5,390 bases of DNA from Bacteroidota bacterium (GTDB taxonomy: Bacteria > Bacteroidota > Bacteroidia > Chitinophagales > Chitinophagaceae), in NCBI GenBank assembly GCA_023391895.1, contig JAEWAC010000201.1, forward strand, positions 1 to 5,390, in the 5' to 3' direction. The stretch's first letter is position 1; every line of letters starts with the position of its first letter. A model generated the notes under the pieces. It worked only from the letters and a program-made list of their open reading frames with translations. It was not told where the DNA came from and searched no databases. The position numbers and the translations under genes were made by a program. Below are positions 1 through 4,747 of the stretch, piece after piece.

Positions 1-554
1 ATCTGGTCGTATGCGCTTTCCAGGTAAGGTTTGATGCTTTCGCACAGGGCTTGCAAATAATCTTCGTTATCGTAATATGGCTTGATGGTGGTCAGCTTAA
101 AGGAGTATTTTCCTTTTTGATGCTGCTCTTTGGCGTATTCCACCGCAGTCTCGTAACTGCTCATGGCATAGTGCGGGTACATGGGCACCAGGATCACTTC
201 TTCCAGGTCTGGATTTTTTTCCAGCAACTGGTCATATGCAGTTTTAGGCGAAGGATTACCGTAACGCATGGCAATAGTCACCGGTTCTTCTATTTCTTTG
301 GCCAGGGCGTGCTCCAATTGCTTGCTGATGACAATCAGGGGCGAGCCTTTTTCCGTCCAGATCGATTTATACGCTTCGGCCGATTTAGGAGCGCGAAACG
401 GCACAATAATGCCTTTTACCAGCATAGCCCTTAACAGCCAGGGCTTGTCAATCACCCGTTCATCCATTAAAAATTCGTCCAGGTAACGCTTTACATCCTT
501 TACTTCCGTAGAATCGGGAGAGCCCAGATTCATTAATACAACCGCTTTTTTCAT
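1..554 (-). CDS. hemH: Ferrochelatase, N-terminal half (partial, runs off left edge)
   Basis: Ferrochelatase inserts Fe2+ into protoporphyrin IX, the last step of haem synthesis. Reading leftward from the ATG at 554-552 gives an open frame of 184 codons to the window edge, beginning MKKAVVLMNLGSPDS. Family features seen are the N-terminal LMNLGSPDS strand (about residues 7-15), the segment around RVIDKPWLLRAMLVKGIIVPFRAPKSA (33-59), the loop EKGSPLIVISKQL (68-80) and AMRYGNPSP (95-103). The family is usually about 310-370 aa, so roughly half is here. The catalytic His lies in the missing C-terminal half and cannot be checked. An A/G-rich AAAAAGAAG stretch sits directly before the ATG; no classical Shine-Dalgarno is seen at normal spacing. 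The gene is divergent from hemA and probably shares its control region. Identity is by recognised sequence; the start is well supported because homology begins at once. Confidence 0.93.
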   Translation of the reverse strand, partial: MKKAVVLMNLGSPDSTEVKDVKRYLDEFLMDERVIDKPWLLRAMLVKGIIVPFRAPKSAEAYKSIWTEKGSPLIVISKQLEHALAKEIEEPVTIAMRYGNPSPKTAYDQLLEKNPDLEEVILVPMYPHYAMSSYETAVEYAKEQHQKGKYSFKLTTIKPYYDNEDYLQALCESIKPYLESAYDQ

Positions 555-575
555 GCTTCTTTTTAAATGGTGCCT

Positions 576-583
576 CAAATGTA
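576..583 (-). promoter_or_regulatory. Bacteroidota-type -7 promoter box (TAnnTTTG) for hemH
   Basis: On the minus strand these bases read TACATTTG, an exact match to the TAnnTTTG -7 element of Bacteroidota housekeeping sigma factors. It lies 21 bases before the hemH ATG, implying a leader of about 10-15 bases. No convincing TTG -33 element is found at the expected spacing (the nearest TTG triplets are about 12 and 33 bases upstream), so this is a half-supported promoter. Confidence 0.5.
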
Positions 584-619
584 AAAAGGGAATCACAACT
601 CACTCCATAAAAAGGTCAA

Positions 620-633
620 TTGATGTGCGTCAA
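620..633. promoter_or_regulatory. FNR/CRP-superfamily-like operator, site 1
   Basis: The sequence TTGAT-GTGC-GTCAA matches the FNR consensus TTGAT-N4-ATCAA at 9 of 10 positions, and equally a TTGAC/GTCAA-type (HcpR/DNR-like) half-site pair. It lies in the divergent hemH-hemA region. Its centre (626.5) is about 57 bases upstream of the inferred hemH start and about 97 upstream of the inferred hemA start. The match is seen directly; the regulator is inferred. Confidence 0.5.
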
Positions 634-641
634 AATGCAAC

Positions 642-655
642 CTGATGAAAATCAG
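642..655. promoter_or_regulatory. FNR/CRP-superfamily-like operator, site 2
   Basis: The sequence CTGAT-GAAA-ATCAG is a perfect 5+5 inverted repeat with the TGAT-N4-ATCA core of the FNR consensus; only the outermost symmetrical pair differs. Its centre (648.5) is 22 bp, about two helical turns, from site 1, so two dimers could bind the same DNA face. As RNA it could form only a short 5-bp hairpin with a GAAA loop, so a DNA operator is the better reading. Confidence 0.45.
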
Positions 656-709
656 TCTTGAAATGACACGCCAATGACAGTATTTTTCGTGTATGCGGCG
701 CTTCAAAGC

Positions 710-717
710 TACTTTTG
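710..717 (+). promoter_or_regulatory. Bacteroidota-type -7 promoter box (TAnnTTTG) for hemA and the hem operon
   Basis: TACTTTTG is an exact TAnnTTTG match, 25 bases before the hemA ATG at 743, implying a short leader of about 20 bases. A TTTC at 685-688 lies 21 bases upstream and could be a weak -33 element (consensus TTTG/TTG). No other TAnnTTTG is apparent between here and the start codon, so this is the best candidate for the promoter driving hemA through hemE and perhaps hemF. Confidence 0.55.
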
Positions 718-742
718 CATAGTCAAAGTTGACCAACCTAGC

Positions 743-1974
743 ATGGATACAAATTACTTTAAGAACATCTCTAATTTTTTCGTTGCAGGGATTAACTATA
801 AAAAATCCGACGCTTCCATCCGTGGTCAGTTTGCTATCAACAACGAGCATATGCCGCTATCCTGGAAAAAGCCACTTTGCAAGGGCTGAACGAACTGTTC
901 ATCCTTTCTACCTGTAACCGTACCGAAATCTATGGCTTTGCACAGCACAGCCAGCAACTCATTGACCTGCTTTGCTCCCAAACCGCAGGCGACGTAACTA
1001 CCTTTACCCAATCGGCTTATATTAAAAACGGCCAGCAGGCCGTTGAACACGTTTTCAACGTAGGCGCCGGCCTGGACTCGCAGATTCTGGGCGACTATGA
1101 AATTGTAGGCCAGTTAAAAACCGCCGTAAAATTTGCCAAGGAGGCGGGCTTTGTAGGCGCTTTTACTGAAAGACTGGTCAACTGTGTACTGCAATCTTCC
1201 AAATTAATCAAGAATACCACTGAGTTAAGCGGCGGTACGGTTTCGGTTTCTTTTGCAGCCGTGCAATACATCCGCAACAGGGTTGTCAACGCATCTCACA
1301 AAAAGATCTTACTGCTGGGTGTAGGCAAAATTGGCCGCAACACCTGCAAAAACCTGGTCGATTATTTAAACACCAAAAACATAACGCTCATTAACCGTTC
1401 GCCTGAAAAAGCAGCCGAACTGGCCAACGAGCTGGGCCTGCAGTGGGCTCCCCTCGAAAACCTTACAGCAGAAATCATCCAATCAGACATCATCCTGGTG
1501 GCCACCAATTCGGCCGAGCCTACCATTTTAAAACACCATGTAGAAGGCCAGGGCAAGAAGCTGATCATCGATCTTTCTATTCCTTATAATGTAGAAGCCG
1601 CCGCACAAACATTACCCAACGTGCAGATGGTGAACGTAGATGAACTGTCGAAGCTGAAAGATGAAACCCTGAAGAAAAGAGAAGCAGAAGTACCCAAAGC
1701 CAAAGGCATTATTGGCGAGCTGATGATTGAATTTACCGACTGGTGCGAAATGCGCAAGCACGTACCGATGCTGAAAGACTTAAAAGTAAAGTTGAAAGAA
1801 CTCTACGCCCATCCGCTCTACTTTCAAAAAGCTACCATAACCTGCACCAAATCTCTGGACATAAAAATTCAACGGGTACTGAATGAAACTGCGGGGAAAA
1901 TAAAAATCAAAAACCAGCGTGGCTGCCAGTACATTGCAGCCCTTAACGACTTTATAAGCGCAGGAGTAAATTAA
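743..1974 (+). CDS. hemA: Glutamyl-tRNA reductase, interrupted by a frameshift near 849/850
   Basis: GluTR reduces the glutamyl group of Glu-tRNA(Glu) with NADPH to glutamate-1-semialdehyde, the committed step of the C5 pathway. Codons 1-35 (ATG at 743, MDTNYFKN...FVAGINYK...RGQFAINNE) are in one frame and the remainder, from YAAILEKATLQGL at 850, is in another. Restoring one base after 849 gives one 410-aa protein of normal family length. In that numbering the catalytic Cys is C58 (STCNRTE), GLDSQILGDYEIVGQ is 110-124, the NADPH loop GVGKIG is 193-198, and a C-terminal dimerisation helix region follows. The N-terminal GINYK strand, part of the substrate-binding domain, is coded only before the shift. 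A TTG at 877 could start a 365-aa product that keeps C58 but lacks the first 45 residues. The stop overlaps the hemC start (TAATG). The rest of the frame is intact, so this is either a sequencing/assembly error or a very recent mutation. Confidence 0.9.
845..855 (+). other. Frameshift site in hemA (apparent 1-base deletion)
   Basis: In the upstream frame the codons read GAG (845-847) then CAT; in the downstream frame TAT (850-852) begins YAAILEKATLQGL. Homology passes from one frame to the other here, consistent with loss of one base from a CAN codon (expected ...NNE-Q/H-YAAIL). The site is not in a homopolymer and there is no X-XXY-YYZ slippery heptamer, so programmed frameshifting is unlikely. 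The downstream frame is open back only to a TAA at 799-801 and has no ATG before 877. Confidence 0.85.
1962..1966 (+). promoter_or_regulatory. Shine-Dalgarno-like site for hemC inside the hemA 3' end
   Basis: AGGAG ends 7 bases before the hemC ATG at 1974. It is a near-consensus ribosome binding site within the last hemA codons, which matters because SD sequences are usually weak in this phylum. With the 1-base TAATG overlap, both re-initiation and independent initiation are possible, so hemC could still be translated even if the hemA frameshift is real. Confidence 0.5.
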
Positions 1975-2942
1975 TGGCACCTATTTTACGCATTGGTACC
2001 CGCGACAGCCAACTGGCGGTCTGGCAGGCTACCTTAGTACAAAGTTTATTGAAAAAGGCCGGCGTTGCAGCCGAACTGGTGTATATCAAAAGCGAAGGCG
2101 ACATAGATACGGTAACCCCGTTGTACGCACTGGGTGTACAAGGTGTGTTTACCAAAACACTGGATGCCGCCCTGCTCAGCAACCGCATTGACATTGCGGT
2201 ACACTCCATGAAAGATGTGCCCACCCAACTGGCACAGGGCATTGTACAGGCCGCTGTTTTAAAAAGAGCTTCTCATAAAGATATTTTTGTCTACAAGCAT
2301 CATAGCGATTTGGAAGCATTAGGTTTCGTCAATGGTGAATGGTCAATGGTCAATGACAGTGAAGCAAGTTCACCATTCACCATTGCCACCAGCAGCATTC
2401 GCCGCATTGCCCAATGGCTCAACCGCTATCCCCATCATAAAGTGGAAAACCTGCGGGGCAACGTAAACACCCGTTTACGCAAAGTGCAGGAAAGCAACTG
2501 GAACGGGGCCATTTTTGCCGCGGCTGGTGTAGAGCGCATTGAAGTACGCCCCGAAAATTCCATTGACCTGGACTGGATGCTGCCCGCCCCGGCGCAGGGC
2601 GCCATTATGGTGGTGTGCCGCCAGGGAGATGAAGCCGCTTTAGCAGCCTGCCAGCATTTTAACGATGCCGATACTGCTTTGTGCACCAAAATAGAACGCG
2701 ACTTTTTGCATACCCTGATGGGTGGCTGCTCTACGCCTATCAGTGCACTCGCTGAAGTACAGGATGGCCAGGTAATCTTTAAAGGCAACATTTGCAGCCG
2801 CGATGGCCGCCAGAAAATAGACATCCAAAAAGAAGTGGCGAAAAACGACGCCCAGAACTTTGGCATCCGGGTGGCCAATGAATTATTGCAAAACAGTACG
2901 GCACAGCAAATAATGACGGATATACGGCATGCAAAAAAATAG
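1974..2942 (+). CDS. hemC: Hydroxymethylbilane synthase (porphobilinogen deaminase), with a repeat-derived insert
   Basis: HemC polymerises four porphobilinogens into hydroxymethylbilane on a covalent dipyrromethane cofactor. The 322-aa frame shows the N-terminal RIGTRDSQLAVWQA (6-19), DIAVHSMKDVPTQ (73-85, catalytic Asp D81), ATSSIRR (138-144, cofactor-contacting arginines R143/R144), NLRGNVNTR (159-167), DWMLPAPAQGAIMVVCR (200-216) and GGCSTP (250-255), where C252 is the cofactor-anchoring cysteine. All key residues are present. Compared with E. coli HemC as recalled (LDALPAGSIVGTSSLRR), the loop between LEAL (113-116) and TIATSSIRR carries about 14 extra residues. These coincide with a palindromic heptad repeat in the DNA (2330-2385). 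The start overlaps the hemA stop by one base and has an AGGAG ahead; the 3' end overlaps hemD by 14 bases, suggesting translational coupling. The protein is probably functional despite the insert, because the frame and active-site motifs are intact. Confidence 0.96.
   Translation: MAPILRIGTRDSQLAVWQATLVQSLLKKAGVAAELVYIKSEGDIDTVTPLYALGVQGVFTKTLDAALLSNRIDIAVHSMKDVPTQLAQGIVQAAVLKRASHKDIFVYKHHSDLEALGFVNGEWSMVNDSEASSPFTIATSSIRRIAQWLNRYPHHKVENLRGNVNTRLRKVQESNWNGAIFAAAGVERIEVRPENSIDLDWMLPAPAQGAIMVVCRQGDEAALAACQHFNDADTALCTKIERDFLHTLMGGCSTPISALAEVQDGQVIFKGNICSRDGRQKIDIQKEVAKNDAQNFGIRVANELLQNSTAQQIMTDIRHAKK
2330..2385. repeat. Palindromic heptad-repeat element embedded in frame in hemC
   Basis: Perfect 14-bp inverted arms, CAATGGTGAATGGT at 2330-2343 and ACCATTCACCATTG at 2372-2385, enclose 28 bp. 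The left side is a run of 7-bp units: AATGGTG, AATGGTC, AATGGTC, AATGACA (2331-2358). The right arm repeats CACCATT twice (2371-2384). The element encodes HemC residues about 119-137 (VNGEWSMVNDSEASSPFTI) without a stop, in a loop where HemC homologues are shorter. This low-complexity structure inside a conserved enzyme looks like an inserted dispersed repeat that the gene tolerated. The structure is seen directly; insertion is inferred. Confidence 0.8.
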
Positions 2943-3636
2943 CTGGCACATATTAAGCACCCGGCCTCTGTCAGCGGACCTGATTGCAACAGCGGCCCAA
3001 CAAGGCATTGCCGTTGATACGCTTTCGTTCATTGAAACGGAACCTACTACTGATACATGGGTTTTTGAAAGAATTAAGGAACTAGCCACGCAACACATTA
3101 CAGCCGTTTTTACCAGTATGAACGCCGTAGAAGTCGTAGCGCAACATGTTGACCGACAGGTAGCCTGGACCATTTACAGCATTGGTGATGCCACGCAAAA
3201 GCTGGCCGGGCAAAAGCTTCAAAACCCCATATCAGGCACGGCCGAATACGCCGATCAACTGTCCGATGTAATTATAAAAGACGGCGTTACCTCTGTTGTA
3301 TTTTTCTGCGGTAACATACGCCGCGACGTGCTGCCGAATAAATTAAAAGAAGCGGGCATTCAAGTGGATGAACTGGTGGTTTACAACACGATTGAAACAT
3401 CACGCCAGGTGAAAGACCACTACGATGCCATTTTGTTTTACAGTCCCAGTGCAGTACGCAGTTTTTTTGCCGCCAACACCGTTCCTGCCACAACAACATT
3501 GTTTGCTATTGGTACCACAACGGCCCAAGCCATTCAACCCTATACCGACAATACGATTATCATAGCTGAAAAAACCAGCAAAGAAGAACTGGTTCATCAG
3601 GCCATTGCTTATTTCAGCCAACAAAAAAAGGATTAA
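2929..3636 (+). CDS. hemD: Uroporphyrinogen-III synthase
   Basis: HemD closes hydroxymethylbilane with inversion of ring D to give uroporphyrinogen III. The 235-aa frame is of typical length for this poorly conserved family and shows its scattered motifs: ILSTRPL (8-14), VFTSMNAVEVV (60-70), IYSIGDATQKL (82-92), VFFCGNIRRDVLPNKLKEAG (124-143), VVYNTIET (150-157), DAILFYSPSAVRSFF (166-180) and LFAIGTTTAQAI (191-202). These correspond to the two alternating Rossmann-like domains joined by a linker. The ATG at 2929 lies within the last hemC codons (14-base overlap), with no strong Shine-Dalgarno sequence ahead, so translation is probably coupled to hemC. The overlap contains seven consecutive A residues (2933-2939). 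The stop is 4 bases before hemE. Family identity is supported by motifs and by position between hemC and hemE. Confidence 0.93.
   Translation: MQKNSWHILSTRPLSADLIATAAQQGIAVDTLSFIETEPTTDTWVFERIKELATQHITAVFTSMNAVEVVAQHVDRQVAWTIYSIGDATQKLAGQKLQNPISGTAEYADQLSDVIIKDGVTSVVFFCGNIRRDVLPNKLKEAGIQVDELVVYNTIETSRQVKDHYDAILFYSPSAVRSFFAANTVPATTTLFAIGTTTAQAIQPYTDNTIIIAEKTSKEELVHQAIAYFSQQKKD
3628..3632 (+). promoter_or_regulatory. Shine-Dalgarno-like site deciding the hemE start
   Basis: AAGGA, inside the last codons of hemD, lies 8 bases before the ATG at 3641. It supports that ATG over an in-frame TTG at 3605, which would add 12 lysine-rich residues absent from the family and deepen the overlap with hemD. 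Confidence 0.5.
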
Positions 3637-3640
3637 AAAG

Positions 3641-4675
3641 ATGACTGCATTAAAGAACGATCTGTTATTAAGAGCCTTAAGAAAAGAAAAAGTAGAACGT
3701 CCCCCGGTGTGGATGATGCGCCAGGCGGGCCGCTACCTGCCGGATTATTTAAAGTTAAAAGCCAAGTATGACTTTTTTACCCGGGTGCAAACACCGGAAC
3801 TGGCTACCGAAATTACCCTGCAGCCTGTGGACCAGGTAGGTGTAGATGCCGCCATTATTTTTTCCGATATTCTGGTGATCCCGCAGGCCATGGGCGTGGA
3901 AGTGTTGATGGAAGAAGGCAAAGGTCCCTCCCTGCCCAAAGTAATACAAACGCAACAGGATATTGATGCCTTGGTAACAGAAGGCGCAGAAGAAAACCTG
4001 AAGTACGTACTGGACGCGTTGTCTTTAACCAAAAAAGAGTTGAACGGTCGCGTGCCGCTGATTGGCTTTGCCGGTGCCCCCTGGACCATCCTGTGTTATA
4101 TGGTGGAAGGCAAAGGCAGCAAAACCTGGGACAAGGCCAAGCAGTTTGCCTATACGCAGCCCCAACTGGCCCACCAGTTATTGCAAAAGATCACCACCAT
4201 CACCATACAATATTTAAAAGCACAGGTAAGAGCCGGCGCCGATACCGTGCAGGTGTTCGATAGCTGGGCAGGCTCTTTAAGTCCGGCTGATTTTAAAACC
4301 TTTGCTCAGCCCTACCTGCTGCAAATTGCCGATGCGGTAAAAGAAGATGCCCCGGTAATTCTTTTCCCGAAAGGCAGCTGGTACGCCCTGAAAGACTTAA
4401 GCCAGAGCAGTGCATCGGGCCTGGGCTTGGACTGGTGTGTAGATCCCAAAACAGCCAGGGAGTTAACCGGCAACAACATCACTTTGCAGGGCAACTTTGA
4501 CCCGGCTAAATTGTTAGCGCCCATTCCCGAAATTAAAAAAGCCGTAAAGGAAATGATTGACGGATTTGGTGTGCAGAACTATATTGCCAACCTCGGACAC
4601 GGCATCACGCCCAATGTGCCGGTGGATCACGCCAAGGCATTTGTGGAAGCGGTGAAAGAATACAAAGCAAGTTAA
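3641..4675 (+). CDS. hemE: Uroporphyrinogen decarboxylase
   Basis: HemE is a cytoplasmic, cofactor-free enzyme that removes four acetate carboxyls from uroporphyrinogen III to give coproporphyrinogen III. From the ATG at 3641 the product is 344 aa, the normal family length. The N-terminal signature RPPVWMMRQAGRYLPDY spans residues 20-36, with substrate-binding R27 and R31. IFSDILVIPQAMG (73-85) holds the key Asp D76, GFAGAPWTILCYMVEG (142-157) holds Y153, VQVFDSWAGSLSP is central, and NLGHGITPNVP (317-327) holds H320. All of these conserved residues are present. The gene follows hemD by 4 bases with an AAGGA ahead and is almost certainly co-transcribed. Its stop codon (TAA, 4673-4675) runs into the first A residues of a long inverted repeat. 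Confidence 0.98.
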   Translation: MTALKNDLLLRALRKEKVERPPVWMMRQAGRYLPDYLKLKAKYDFFTRVQTPELATEITLQPVDQVGVDAAIIFSDILVIPQAMGVEVLMEEGKGPSLPKVIQTQQDIDALVTEGAEENLKYVLDALSLTKKELNGRVPLIGFAGAPWTILCYMVEGKGSKTWDKAKQFAYTQPQLAHQLLQKITTITIQYLKAQVRAGADTVQVFDSWAGSLSPADFKTFAQPYLLQIADAVKEDAPVILFPKGSWYALKDLSQSSASGLGLDWCVDPKTARELTGNNITLQGNFDPAKLLAPIPEIKKAVKEMIDGFGVQNYIANLGHGITPNVPVDHAKAFVEAVKEYKAS

Positions 4676-4744
4676 AAGTAAAAGGTAAAAATCTAAAAGA
4701 GGTTTTTACCTTTTACTTTTTGTTTTTGACTTTTAACTTTTGAC
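4674..4744. repeat. Palindromic heptad-repeat element filling the hemE-hemF gap
   Basis: An exact 18-bp inverted repeat, AAAAGTAAAAGGTAAAAA at 4674-4691 and its complement at 4703-4720, surrounds an 11-base loop. The element is organised in 7-bp units: AAAAGTA, AAAGGTA, AAAATCT and AAAAGAG on the left (4674-4701), and TTTTGAC, TTTTAAC and TTTTGAC on the right (4724-4744). It begins in the hemE stop codon and ends 3 bases before the hemF ATG, leaving hemF no Shine-Dalgarno sequence. As RNA it would make a long A-U-rich hairpin with only 3 G-C pairs, so it is not a convincing intrinsic terminator, though it might modulate hemF expression. Its units resemble those in hemC (GACTTTT versus GACCATT). 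Confidence 0.85.
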
Positions 4745-4747
4745 TTC

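Noticed and set aside
51..434. 127-codon plus-strand frame at the left end
   Set aside because: It is antisense to the conserved ferrochelatase N-terminal half and has a low-complexity, Phe/His-rich composition.
843..852. Programmed ribosomal frameshift in hemA
   Set aside because: A -1 shift would restore the frame, but there is no slippery heptamer (AAC AAC GAG CAT), and GluTR is not known to need frameshifting.
674..889. 71-codon plus-strand frame starting upstream of hemA as a separate small gene
   Set aside because: From residue 24 (ATG 743) it is plainly the N-terminus of glutamyl-tRNA reductase; it ends early only because of the frameshift, and the part before 743 overlaps the promoter.
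2435..2989. 184-codon minus-strand frame opposite hemC
   Set aside because: Its sequence is Cys/Ser/Arg-rich with no family resemblance, and it lies fully antisense to conserved hemC and the hemD start: a shadow frame.
3605..3640. TTG start giving a 356-aa HemE
   Set aside because: The added 12 residues lie in the hemD 3' end and are not part of the family; the ATG at 3641 has an AAGGA at proper spacing.
4674..4722. Rho-independent terminator after hemE
   Set aside because: The 18-bp stem has only 3 G-C pairs, and the structure is better explained as a heptad palindrome; hemF follows on the same strand within 30 bases. Weak attenuation cannot be excluded.
4734..4742. Promoter for hemF within the TTTTAACTTTTGAC heptads
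   Set aside because: It resembles TAnnTTTG but has one base too many between TA and TTTG, and no -33 element at proper spacing; the similarity follows from the T-rich repeat.
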